From the NCBI GenBank assembly GCA_949840935.1, contig CATKXX010000031.1, forward strand, positions 1-33,945: a stretch of 33,945 nucleotides of DNA. The letters are read 5' to 3'. Shown one piece after another: positions 8,959 through 16,098 of the stretch (within the stretch, counting starts at the first letter, position 1; each line of letters opens with the position of its first letter). Source of the stretch: an uncultured Acetatifactor sp. GTDB taxonomy: Bacteria; Bacillota; Clostridia; Lachnospirales; Lachnospiraceae. The notes below the pieces were generated by a model. The model made no database searches and was not told where the DNA came from. It saw only the letters and a list, made by a program, of their open reading frames with translations. The position numbers and the translations under genes are program-made.

Positions 8959-9891
8959 TCAGCCCTTTACCGCCCCGATTGTAATGCCCTGTACGAAATA
9001 CTTCTGCACGAAGGGATATGCCAGGACGATGGGGCCCGTTACAACGATGGTGAGCGCCATCTTCAAAGTCTGGGTGGGCAGCGCCACGGAGCTGATGGCC
9101 GAACCGCTGACCGCGCCGTTGGCGATCATTTTCTTGTATCCTTCAATATTGTTGATCTGGCGGTACAGGAAATACTGCAGAGGGTATTTCGTGGACGCGC
9201 TCTCGCTGATATACAGCATCGCGTTGTACCAGTCGTTCCAGTATGCCAGGGCGATGAACAATCCCACTGTGGCCAGGGCCGGCTTGATCAGGGGAACTAC
9301 CACCTGTACCAGCGTCCGGAATTCCCCGCAGCCGTCAATCTTCGCCGCATCGATCAGGGAATCGGGGATGCTCCTGATATAGCTCTTCATGATCAGCAGG
9401 TTGTACACGGAGAACAGCAGCGGAAGGAGCAGTGCGAAATAGGAATCCGCCAGCCCCAGCGTCTGCCTGATCAACAGGTAGTAGGGAACCAGGCCGCCGC
9501 TGAACAGTGTGGTAAAGTAGAAGAAGAAGGAGAAGATATTCCTCCACTCAAACTCCTGCCGAACCAGTACATACGCCGTCATGGTCTGCAGCGCCAGCCC
9601 CAGGAGCGTGCCGCATATGGTCAGCCCGATAGTGGTGGCGTACGCCCTCACCACGACCATGGGCTCCTCGAACACCGTCTTGTACGCCTCCATGCTGAAG
9701 TCCTGGGGGAACAGGCTGAAGCCGTTCTGGATGATGGCCTCCTCCGAAGAAAACGAGCCTGCCAGGATCATCAGGAAGGGGATCAGGCAGATCAGCGCCA
9801 CGAGCCCGCAGAAAGTGTACGCGATGATATTTAGCGCAATCACATCTTTCCCATTTTTTACTTTACCAAGGTGACTTGTTTGTGCTGCCAT
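8959..9891 (-). CDS. Sugar ABC importer permease, LplC type
   Basis: The protein has 310 residues and six predicted membrane helices. The EAA loop that docks the ATPase is at residues 181-201 (DAAKIDGCGEF, then VVVPLIKPALA). The long N-terminus and the sequence around IPFLMILAGSFSSE are typical of the LplC/YtcP branch (CUT1). It starts 17 bp after the LplB-type gene with AAGGAGGGAG upstream and is followed by the binding-protein gene. No ATPase gene is present in the locus, so a shared MsmX-type ATPase encoded elsewhere is expected. Confidence 0.92.
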   Translation of the reverse strand: MAAQTSHLGKVKNGKDVIALNIIAYTFCGLVALICLIPFLMILAGSFSSEEAIIQNGFSLFPQDFSMEAYKTVFEEPMVVVRAYATTIGLTICGTLLGLALQTMTAYVLVRQEFEWRNIFSFFFYFTTLFSGGLVPYYLLIRQTLGLADSYFALLLPLLFSVYNLLIMKSYIRSIPDSLIDAAKIDGCGEFRTLVQVVVPLIKPALATVGLFIALAYWNDWYNAMLYISESASTKYPLQYFLYRQINNIEGYKKMIANGAVSGSAISSVALPTQTLKMALTIVVTGPIVLAYPFVQKYFVQGITIGAVKG

Positions 9892-9908
9892 TTCTTATCT
9901 CTCCCTCC

Positions 9909-10847
9909 TTAAAACAGTGTATAGTCTTTGTCATAGAGACCCACCAGCTTATTGGCGATCAATACGGTGATAAAGCAGAGCACCGACTGGAACAGCCCGA
10001 TGGCCGCCGACATGCCGAAGTTATTGTTTGTCACCAGAGCCCGGAAAGCCAGCGTATCGATCACATCCGTGTAATTATAGAGCAGCCCGTTGCTTCCCAC
10101 CAGGTTGTAGAACATGTCAAAGTTGCCCTTGAAGATACCGCCTATGGAAAGCAGGAACAGCGTGATCGTGGTGGGCATGATCATAGGGATCGTGACCTTG
10201 AAGATCCTCTGGAACACATTTGCTCCGTCGATCTGCGCCGCCTCATAGATCGAGGTGTCAATACCCATGATGGCCGCCAGATACATGACGGAGCCGTATC
10301 CCACGCCCTTCCACAGGTTAAAGAATATCAGGATAAAGGGCCATGCCTTGGGCGTCGTATAGAATGCGATGGGCTCTCCCCCGAAGGCTGTGATAAGCCT
10401 GTTCATAAAGCCGTAATCCGAGCTGAAAATATTGAACGCCATAACGCCCACGATAACCCATGAGATAAAGTACGGCAGGAACATGATGGACTGTGATACC
10501 TTGCGGTAATGCTTGTTATGTATCTCTGTCAACAGTATCGCCACCGCAATCTGCGTCACTGTGTTGATCACGATAAACGCGATATTGTAAAGCACCGTAT
10601 TCCTGGTCACCAGCCCGGCCTGGCCCGACTGGAAGAAGAATTTAAAATTCTCAAGCCCATTCCAGGCGCTGCCCCAGATCCCTCCGGCGTAAGTATACTT
10701 CTTAAAAGCCAGCACAATACCCGTCATGGGGTAGTATGCAAAAATCAGGGTATACAACACCCCCGGCAGCAGCATCAAAAGAAACGCCCGGTATTTGTAT
10801 ACCTTTTTGAAGAACCCTTTCACTCCTCTTTTCTCTTTCCCTGTCAT
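9909..10847 (-). CDS. Sugar ABC importer permease, LplB type
   Basis: This 312-residue integral membrane protein has about six helices and an EAA loop at residues 202-222 (EAAQIDGANVFQRI). The N-terminal helix with LLPGVLYTLIFAYYPM is characteristic of the LplB/YtcP-partner permeases of CUT1 importers. It is the first full-length gene of the importer operon, preceded by GGAGGAG. A strong promoter lies at 11031-11059, leaving a leader of about 175 nt that contains a possible 19-codon ORF. It would form a heterodimer with the LplC-type permease encoded next. Confidence 0.92.
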   Translation of the reverse strand: MTGKEKRGVKGFFKKVYKYRAFLLMLLPGVLYTLIFAYYPMTGIVLAFKKYTYAGGIWGSAWNGLENFKFFFQSGQAGLVTRNTVLYNIAFIVINTVTQIAVAILLTEIHNKHYRKVSQSIMFLPYFISWVIVGVMAFNIFSSDYGFMNRLITAFGGEPIAFYTTPKAWPFILIFFNLWKGVGYGSVMYLAAIMGIDTSIYEAAQIDGANVFQRIFKVTIPMIMPTTITLFLLSIGGIFKGNFDMFYNLVGSNGLLYNYTDVIDTLAFRALVTNNNFGMSAAIGLFQSVLCFITVLIANKLVGLYDKDYTLF

Positions 10848-10931
10848 CCCTGCTCCTCCATGTTTCAGTCCATGCAGCCCTGTAGATCCATCTCTGCACA
10901 GCTCCTTACTTTGGGCGGACTTCCTTCAGCT

Positions 10932-10991
10932 TCAGGAACCGGCCGTCCCGGAATCTGACTTGTTGCGCTGATTGTTGCGCTTGTTGTTCAT
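10932..10991 (-). CDS. Possible 19-residue leader peptide upstream of the importer operon
   Basis: The frame reads MNNKRNNQRNKSDSGTAGS and then stops. GGCGGAGA lies directly upstream of the ATG, and the ORF sits inside the transcript expected from the promoter at 11031-11059. The peptide is very polar and the Asn/Lys/Arg-rich part is encoded by a duplicated GCGCAACA motif. It may be a regulatory leader peptide or chance; there is no comparative evidence. Confidence 0.3.
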   Translation of the reverse strand: MNNKRNNQRNKSDSGTAGS

Positions 10992-11030
10992 GTCTCCGCC
11001 GCTTGTTTTGTGCTTTTTGTCTATAATCTG

Positions 11031-11059
11031 ATTATATTCCATGTGCATTTTGTCGTCAA
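11031..11059 (-). promoter_or_regulatory. Promoter of the sugar importer operon
   Basis: On the minus strand, -35 TTGACG (11054-11059), a 17-bp spacer and a perfect -10 TATAAT (11031-11036). Transcription should start near 11023 and run into the permease genes. Confidence 0.8.
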
Positions 11060-11064
11060 TGCAC
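11043..11064. promoter_or_regulatory. Dyad over the -35 region, candidate operator
   Basis: A perfect 7-bp inverted repeat, GTGCATT-N8-AATGCAC, overlaps the -35 box and spacer of the importer promoter. A repressor bound here would block RNA polymerase. The LacI-family protein encoded at 6132-7133 is the obvious candidate ligand, though the dyad lacks the usual central CG of that family. Confidence 0.45.
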
Positions 11065-11117
11065 TGTATTTCCAAATTATTTTATGTCAAAAAGTATATT
11101 TTCCACAAATAGGCATT

Positions 11118-11152
11118 AAAAATGCGCAACAAACAATTTTGTCTGTTGCGCA
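11118..11152 (-). terminator. Intrinsic terminator after the GH3 gene
   Basis: Minus-strand stem TGCGCAACA (complement of 11144-11152) pairs with TGTTGCGCA (complement of 11123-11131), with a 12-nt loop and a T-run. It lies 37 bp past the GH3 stop codon and just upstream of the importer promoter, so it insulates the two units. Confidence 0.8.
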
Positions 11153-11188
11153 CACTGTTGCCCATTGCCGCATTTCCCGCCCTGGTAC

Positions 11189-12508
11189 CTATTCTTCTAT
11201 CCTGTCAGCATACTTGATCCTGTATATCCTTCTCAGGGAATCGTTAATGCGCTCCTCGGAAATGACACCGTCCCGCACAGCCTGCAGTACCCCGTTGTAG
11301 GCCATCTCAAAATCCTCCGGCATCAGTATCATGTCACAGCCCGCCCGAAGCGCCTGGATCGCCGCATCCGCGGAATCATAGTAGTCCGAAACGGCTTTCA
11401 TGTTCATGGCATCCGTGATGATCACGCCCTGGAACCCCATCTCGTTTCTCAGGATATCCGTTACCACTGCCTCCGAAAAGGTGCAGGGACTGTTGTCCCC
11501 TGTAAGCTCCGGCGCAGAGATATGCCCAATCATGACCATGTCCGCCCCGGCGTCAATCCCCGCCTGGAATACGGTAAACTCCTCCGCCCGGAGCTGCTCC
11601 GCCGTACGGCTGGTAGAGGCGAGGCCGGTATGGGTATCCTGTGTGGAGCTGCCTATCCCCGGGAAATGCTTCAGGCAGGTGGTGATCCCCTGTTCCGAAA
11701 GCCCTATCACCGCCATCCTCACATATTCCGCCACCGCCGCTGCGTCCGCACCGTAAGAACGCGAACCGATGGCGCTGTTTTCCACATTGGACAGATCCGC
11801 CACCGGGGCGAAATCCAGATTAAACCCTATCCTTGACAGATCGCCGCCTATGGTCTGGGACGCCAGATAGGCATTGGAGGGATCCCCGCTCCCGCCGATG
11901 GTGCGGGCATCGTCCACCTTCGTCCCCACCCCGGCCTCCGCCAGCCGGGCCACACTGCCGCCCTCCTCGTCCACTCCCAGGAAAAGCGGATACCTGGTAT
12001 ACATTTCGGTATTGTCCAGCATGGCAATGATCTGTTCCTCGGACTGTATATTCTTCTTAAAGTAGATCAGGCCCCCCACAGGGTACTGTGCCAGGGCATC
12101 CCTCGTACCGTCCCCCGCCTGAAGCGCGGTGGACACTCCCGTGATGGCCTCCGGCGTCACGATAAACAACCCTGCCACCTTCGCCTCCAGAGGCATCACC
12201 CCTATGCCCTCGTCCACAATCTCATCCAGCTTCTGCTGTGGCGTCAGCTCCACGATCTCCGGCGTCGGCTCCGGCGTCTGTATGGCATCCTCGGACGCCA
12301 GCATCTGATCCAGCGCCTCCCGGCTTTCCTGTGATTCCTGCCCGGCATCCTCACGTTCTGCTGTCAGATGCTTCACTCCCAGCACCACACCCGCCCCTGC
12401 TGCAATGATAAAAATAATGACCGTAATATATGCTGTTATCTGATTCCGCAGGCGGCGCCGCCGTCTGGCTTCCCTTTTTTCATCCTTCGCCTGATTATTT
12501 TCTTCCAT
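11189..12508 (-). CDS. nagZ: Membrane-anchored GH3 beta-N-acetylhexosaminidase (NagZ type)
   Basis: The 439-residue protein begins with a very basic cytoplasmic stretch (residues 9-22) and one membrane segment (24-45). A low-complexity linker (about 50-90) leads to a GH3 barrel. Motifs include KHFPG (280-284), the Asp-His pair in DTHTG (D291, H293) used as acid/base by the NagZ branch, and the nucleophile D366 in IITDAMNM. This branch removes beta-linked N-acetylglucosamine from muropeptides. The anchor places the enzyme outside the membrane, suited to cell-wall turnover. AGGGGC precedes the ATG. Its promoter (12638-12666) is followed by a hairpin terminator in the leader. The family and fold are clear; the exact substrate is inferred. 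Confidence 0.88.
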   Translation of the reverse strand: MEENNQAKDEKREARRRRRLRNQITAYITVIIFIIAAGAGVVLGVKHLTAEREDAGQESQESREALDQMLASEDAIQTPEPTPEIVELTPQQKLDEIVDEGIGVMPLEAKVAGLFIVTPEAITGVSTALQAGDGTRDALAQYPVGGLIYFKKNIQSEEQIIAMLDNTEMYTRYPLFLGVDEEGGSVARLAEAGVGTKVDDARTIGGSGDPSNAYLASQTIGGDLSRIGFNLDFAPVADLSNVENSAIGSRSYGADAAAVAEYVRMAVIGLSEQGITTCLKHFPGIGSSTQDTHTGLASTSRTAEQLRAEEFTVFQAGIDAGADMVMIGHISAPELTGDNSPCTFSEAVVTDILRNEMGFQGVIITDAMNMKAVSDYYDSADAAIQALRAGCDMILMPEDFEMAYNGVLQAVRDGVISEERINDSLRRIYRIKYADRIEE

Positions 12509-12540
12509 AACTGCCCCTGTATCCTGCCTTTAAAACTTTC

Positions 12541-12576
12541 AAAAAGTAAGGAAATGGACTGCGATCCATTTCCTTA
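12541..12576 (-). terminator. Intrinsic terminator or attenuator in the GH3 leader
   Basis: A perfect 12-bp stem (12547-12558 with 12565-12576, 6-nt loop) is followed on the minus strand by CTTTTTG. Only 32 bp separate it from the GH3 start codon, and the only good promoter seen for GH3 is upstream of it. It could end aspartate kinase transcripts or control GH3 by attenuation. Confidence 0.75.
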
Positions 12577-12637
12577 TTCTTATCTTTTGTATATCAGAAA
12601 TCATTTGTAGTTGATCATTTGTCTTTTGTACAGCTAT

Positions 12638-12666
12638 AGTATAACGTCATTAACCGCCCGCGTCAA
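12638..12666 (-). promoter_or_regulatory. Promoter reading towards the GH3 gene
   Basis: On the minus strand, -35 TTGACG (12661-12666), a 17-bp spacer and -10 TATACT (12638-12643). The expected start near 12631 gives a leader of about 123 nt that includes the hairpin at 12547-12576. Confidence 0.75.
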
Positions 12667-12685
12667 CACTTTTCGACAAAATACA

Positions 12686-12872
12686 CAATTTTTCCAGTTA
12701 CAGTTCAGCCAACCGATGTGAGCAGCCGAAAATCGTGCTCGCACGAATTTTCGACTGATTATATCGGCTGAGGGAACGCCGTCTTATGAACAAAGGTAGC
12801 TGCGAAGCAGCGGAAAGCACCGTAGGTGCGACTTTGCGAATGGCGTGGGCTGAAATGTGACATTTTTCCAGC
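12686..12872. repeat. Large structured inverted-repeat element
   Basis: The ends form an imperfect inverted repeat: TTACAGTTCAGCCAAC on the left against TCACATTTCAGCCCAC read from the right. Inside are a long imperfect hairpin (12713-12768) and a second arm closed by ACGCC/GGCGT and CAAAG/CTTTG that carries two small perfect hairpins, GCTGC-GAA-GCAGC and GCACC-GTA-GGTGC. It has no gene and lies between the aspartate kinase stop and the GH3 promoter. It resembles a MITE- or REP-like repeat. The rest of the interval 12509-12685 holds the GH3 promoter and terminator. Confidence 0.6.
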
Positions 12873-12874
12873 GC

Positions 12875-14194
12875 TTAAAGCCTCGTGATCACAAAGATAT
12901 CATAAATTGCCTTGATGGCAGTCTCAAAATCATCATCCGCCACGCCGATGATGATATTCAGCTCGGAGGAGCCCTGGTCGATCATCTTCACATTCACATT
13001 TGCATGTGCCAGCGCCGAGAAGATCCTTCCCGCCGTACCCCGGGTGGACTTCATGCCCCGGCCCACCACGGCGATCAGTGCCAGGTCGGACTCAATTTCA
13101 ATGGAATCGGGATGTGCCAGCCTGTGAAGCCCCGCCACCACCTTCTGCTCCTTGTGCATGAATTCGTCCTGATGCACAAACACCGTCATGGTGTCAATAC
13201 CGGAGGGGACGTGCTCGAAGGAGATCCCGTACTCCTCGAATGCCTGAAGGACTTTTCTTCCAAAGCCGATCTCCGCATTCATCATATCCTTTTCAATATT
13301 GATGGCGCAGAAACCCCTCTTACCCGCTATTCCCGTGATGACATACTTTGATTTCTGGCAGGTGCTCCCCACAATCCAAGTGCCGTTATCCCCGGGGGCA
13401 TTCGTGTTGCGGATATTGATGGGAATCCCTCTCTGGCGGACAGGAAAAATGGCGTCCTCATGCAGCACATTGAACCCCATATAGGCCAGCTCCCTCAGCT
13501 CCCTGTAGGTAATGATCTCTATCCCCCTGGGATTGTCGATGATCCCGGGATCCGCAATCAATATGCCGGACACATCCGTCCAGTTCTCATACACATCCGC
13601 CTGCGCCGCCTTAGCCACGATGGAGCCGGTGATATCCGAGCCTCCCCTGGAGAAGGTCTTCACCGCCCCGTCCGGCATGGAACCGTAGAAGCCAGGCACT
13701 ACGGCTCTTTCGCAATGGGAGAGCTTCTCCGACAACACCTGATCCGTCCGCTCTGCATCGAAGCTGCCGTCTGCGTCAAAGAAGATGACCGTGGCGGCGT
13801 CAATAAACTCATACCCCAGATAGGCAGCCATAATGATACCGTTCAGATATTCGCCTCTGGAAGCGGCATAATCCCTTCCCGCCTTCTCCTTAAAATTCTT
13901 TTCGATCGTCTTGAATTCGTCGTTCAGGCTCAGCTTCAGCTTCAGGCCGTCAATGATCTCCTGAAACCTGTCCGCGATCTCCGCCAGAGCCTTCTTAAAA
14001 TCCCTGTCACTCCCTGCAAGGTCATAGCATGCATACAACATGTCCGTCACCTTGGTGTCATCCTTAAAACGCTTTCCGGGCGCAGAAGGCACCACATACC
14101 TCCGGCTCTCGTCCGCACGGACGATATCGCCCACCTTTTTAAACTGCTCCGCACTCGCCAGGGAGCTTCCTCCAAACTTAACCACCTTAGACAT
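12875..14194 (-). CDS. Aspartate kinase
   Basis: This 439-residue enzyme phosphorylates aspartate, the first step towards lysine, methionine and threonine. The amino-acid-kinase domain starts with KFGGSS (residues 6-11) and contains FSRGGSDITGS in the substrate-binding region. The C-terminal part holds two ACT domains (about 300-439), where end-product amino acids usually bind for feedback control. It is monofunctional, with no homoserine dehydrogenase domain. It is the last gene of the unit ACT regulator - homoserine dehydrogenase - aspartate kinase, 79 bp after hom. AGGAGAAA precedes the start. The neighbourhood suggests threonine/methionine control more than lysine; which isozyme (lysC-like or other) is not resolved. 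Confidence 0.93.
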   Translation of the reverse strand: MSKVVKFGGSSLASAEQFKKVGDIVRADESRRYVVPSAPGKRFKDDTKVTDMLYACYDLAGSDRDFKKALAEIADRFQEIIDGLKLKLSLNDEFKTIEKNFKEKAGRDYAASRGEYLNGIIMAAYLGYEFIDAATVIFFDADGSFDAERTDQVLSEKLSHCERAVVPGFYGSMPDGAVKTFSRGGSDITGSIVAKAAQADVYENWTDVSGILIADPGIIDNPRGIEIITYRELRELAYMGFNVLHEDAIFPVRQRGIPINIRNTNAPGDNGTWIVGSTCQKSKYVITGIAGKRGFCAINIEKDMMNAEIGFGRKVLQAFEEYGISFEHVPSGIDTMTVFVHQDEFMHKEQKVVAGLHRLAHPDSIEIESDLALIAVVGRGMKSTRGTAGRIFSALAHANVNVKMIDQGSSELNIIIGVADDDFETAIKAIYDIFVITRL

Positions 14195-14250
14195 TTTTCC
14201 GTTTCTCCTGTTCCGGTAATCCCTTTTTGCTTACGACAGCCTGGTTTCCC

Positions 14251-14271
14251 CTGCCGCAATTATCGCGGCAG
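14251..14271 (-). other. Intercistronic hairpin between hom and aspartate kinase
   Basis: A perfect 7-bp stem CTGCCGC/GCGGCAG with a 7-nt loop lies directly after the hom stop codon. No T-run follows, so it is more likely an mRNA-stability or processing element than a terminator. Confidence 0.4.
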
Positions 14272-14273
14272 CC

Positions 14274-15479
14274 TTAAACCAGCCTGATCCTCCCCAGCGC
14301 ATTGTCGCCCAGCGCCTCATATTTTTCATGAAAGGCTTTTTCTCTCATGGAATCCGTGAAAAGCCCGAAGTCTTCACGCCCCGGCAATTCGAGTATCCTG
14401 CCGGGAAATGCCGCCTCCGCCTCCGCTCTTGCAGAGGCCTTTACACGCAGGAAGTAAGACTGTTCCGTCCCGGATATCTCCGCCAGCTCCGCGTCCTCCG
14501 GCTCCCAGAAGCAGGGGATCGTCCTGCCCTGGTTCCTGGCACACTCGATGACATCCGATACCACCGCGCTGGCGGTGGGAAGCTTCCCCGCACCCCGGCC
14601 GTAATACATGGAATCCCCCAGCATATTGCCGGTGATAAAGATGGCGTTGAACACATCGTTCACCATGGCAAGAGGATGCGTATCGCTGATCAGAAAGGGC
14701 GCCACCATGGCAAGCACGCTTCCGTCCTCAAGCAGCCTGCCGGAAGCAAGGAGCTTGATCGTCATCCCCGCAGCCTTCGCATAGGCAAAGTCCGCCGTGG
14801 TGATCCTGGTAATTCCCTCCGTATATATTTTTTCGGAATCCACATTCTTTCCCACCATCAGGGAGGACAGGATGGCCAGCTTCCTGCAGGCGTCATGGCC
14901 CTCCACGTCTGCCTCGGGATTCCTCTCCGCATAGCCCAGCTTTTGGGCCTGCTCCAACACATCCTGGAAATCCGCCCCCTCACTGCCCATCCTGGTCAGG
15001 ATATAATTCGTCGTCCCGTTTACAATGCCCATAACGGACAGGATCTTCTCCGCCGTCAGGGAGCTGTTGATGGGACGGATCACGGGGATACCGCCGCCCA
15101 CGCTGGCCTCGAACATATAGCTGCAGCCATGCTCCCTGGCAATGGCAAGAAGCTCAGGGCCGTGCTTTGCCACCAGCTCCTTATTGGAGGTACACACGCT
15201 CTTTCCCGCTTCCAGCGCCTGTTTTGAATACTGGTACGCAGCCCCGACGCCTCCCATGACCTCACAGACAATGCTGACCTCCGGATCCTCCAGGATCAGG
15301 CTGAAATCATGCACTACCCTGTCCCCATAGAGGTCTTCCGGGAAATCCCTCAGGTCAAGGATATATTTTACATGCATTTCCTCTCCCGCACTCCTGCTGA
15401 CCTGGCTGTTATTACTCTCAATCACCTCCACGACACCGCTTCCCACGGTTCCATATCCCAAAACCGCAACTTTTACCAT
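14274..15479 (-). CDS. hom: Homoserine dehydrogenase, short form
   Basis: The enzyme reduces aspartate semialdehyde to homoserine. The 401-residue protein has an N-terminal Rossmann domain with GYGTVGSG (8-15), a TSNKELVA segment, and the catalytic domain with NGTTNYIL and the conserved GYAERNPEADVEGHDACRK-type stretch. The family form in Bacillus is about 430 residues with a C-terminal ACT domain. Here the C-terminal 60 residues (from YFLRV to RIRLV) look like a shortened, degenerate ACT remnant. Feedback control may therefore be lost or supplied in trans. GGGAGG precedes the start. It is preceded by the ThrR-like ACT regulator (58-bp gap) and followed by aspartate kinase. Confidence 0.94.
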   Translation of the reverse strand: MVKVAVLGYGTVGSGVVEVIESNNSQVSRSAGEEMHVKYILDLRDFPEDLYGDRVVHDFSLILEDPEVSIVCEVMGGVGAAYQYSKQALEAGKSVCTSNKELVAKHGPELLAIAREHGCSYMFEASVGGGIPVIRPINSSLTAEKILSVMGIVNGTTNYILTRMGSEGADFQDVLEQAQKLGYAERNPEADVEGHDACRKLAILSSLMVGKNVDSEKIYTEGITRITTADFAYAKAAGMTIKLLASGRLLEDGSVLAMVAPFLISDTHPLAMVNDVFNAIFITGNMLGDSMYYGRGAGKLPTASAVVSDVIECARNQGRTIPCFWEPEDAELAEISGTEQSYFLRVKASARAEAEAAFPGRILELPGREDFGLFTDSMREKAFHEKYEALGDNALGRIRLV

Positions 15480-15537
15480 AATTCATTTCCTCCCATGTTT
15501 GTTTACAGTCTCCCGGAATCCCTCTGTACCCCGATCA

Positions 15538-15981
15538 CTACTCTTTCGCCAGTATCTTTACATGATGGACGCCTCTCTGCTCCTCCAGCTGCATCACCAT
15601 CCTGGAAATATCGCCCGTATTATGCAGGATCTGAATGCTGAGGCTCAGCGAAGCGATTCCGCTGATCGGAATACTCTGATGTATCGTCAGGATATTCGCA
15701 CGGTATTCCGCAATGATCTTCAGGACGTCCGACAGAAGCCCCGGCTCATCATCCATCTGGAAGGTCAGCGTGATGGTGGTTCCCTGCGCGTTGTCATGGA
15801 ACTGAAAGATATCATCCTTGTACTTATAAAAAGAGCTGCGGCTGATACCGACAGCATCAACCGCTTCCTGGATCGTCAGAACCTTCTCCGACTCTAAAAG
15901 CCTCTTTGCCTCGACAACCTTCAGCAATACCTCCGGTACTGCCTTCTGCCTCACCACAAAATACTTTGCCGTCTCTCCCAT
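15538..15981 (-). CDS. ThrR/PheB-type ACT-domain regulator (UPF0735)
   Basis: The 147-residue protein combines a helix-turn-helix (residues 35-56, LTIQEAVDAVGISRSSFYKY) with an ACT domain (69-145). This matches the UPF0735 family, whose Bacillus member ThrR controls threonine biosynthesis. A TTG start 42 bp further upstream is possible, but the ATG at 15981 has AAGGGG at the right spacing and gives the usual family length. As first gene before hom and aspartate kinase it probably senses an amino acid and regulates this operon. The promoter is at 16063-16091. Confidence 0.88.
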   Translation of the reverse strand: MGETAKYFVVRQKAVPEVLLKVVEAKRLLESEKVLTIQEAVDAVGISRSSFYKYKDDIFQFHDNAQGTTITLTFQMDDEPGLLSDVLKIIAEYRANILTIHQSIPISGIASLSLSIQILHNTGDISRMVMQLEEQRGVHHVKILAKE

Positions 15982-16062
15982 ATTTCCCCTTATTTGTTTC
16001 AAACGTATAAACAATTCCGTCAATGTTCTTGTGGCGCAGACACTTGTTTGCCACTGGGAGAT

Positions 16063-16091
16063 ATTCTAGCACAATTTTTTACGAAGCACAA
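16063..16091 (-). promoter_or_regulatory. Promoter of the ACT regulator - hom - aspartate kinase operon
   Basis: On the minus strand, -35 TTGTGC (16086-16091), a 17-bp spacer and -10 TAGAAT (16063-16068). The TTGTGC motif recurs immediately before the -10. The start would be near 16056, leaving a leader of about 75 nt. Confidence 0.65.
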
Positions 16092-16098
16092 GAGTTTT

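Noticed and set aside
15982..16023. TTG start adding 14 residues to the ACT regulator
   Set aside because: The ATG at 15981 has a good ribosome site and gives the family length of about 147 residues.
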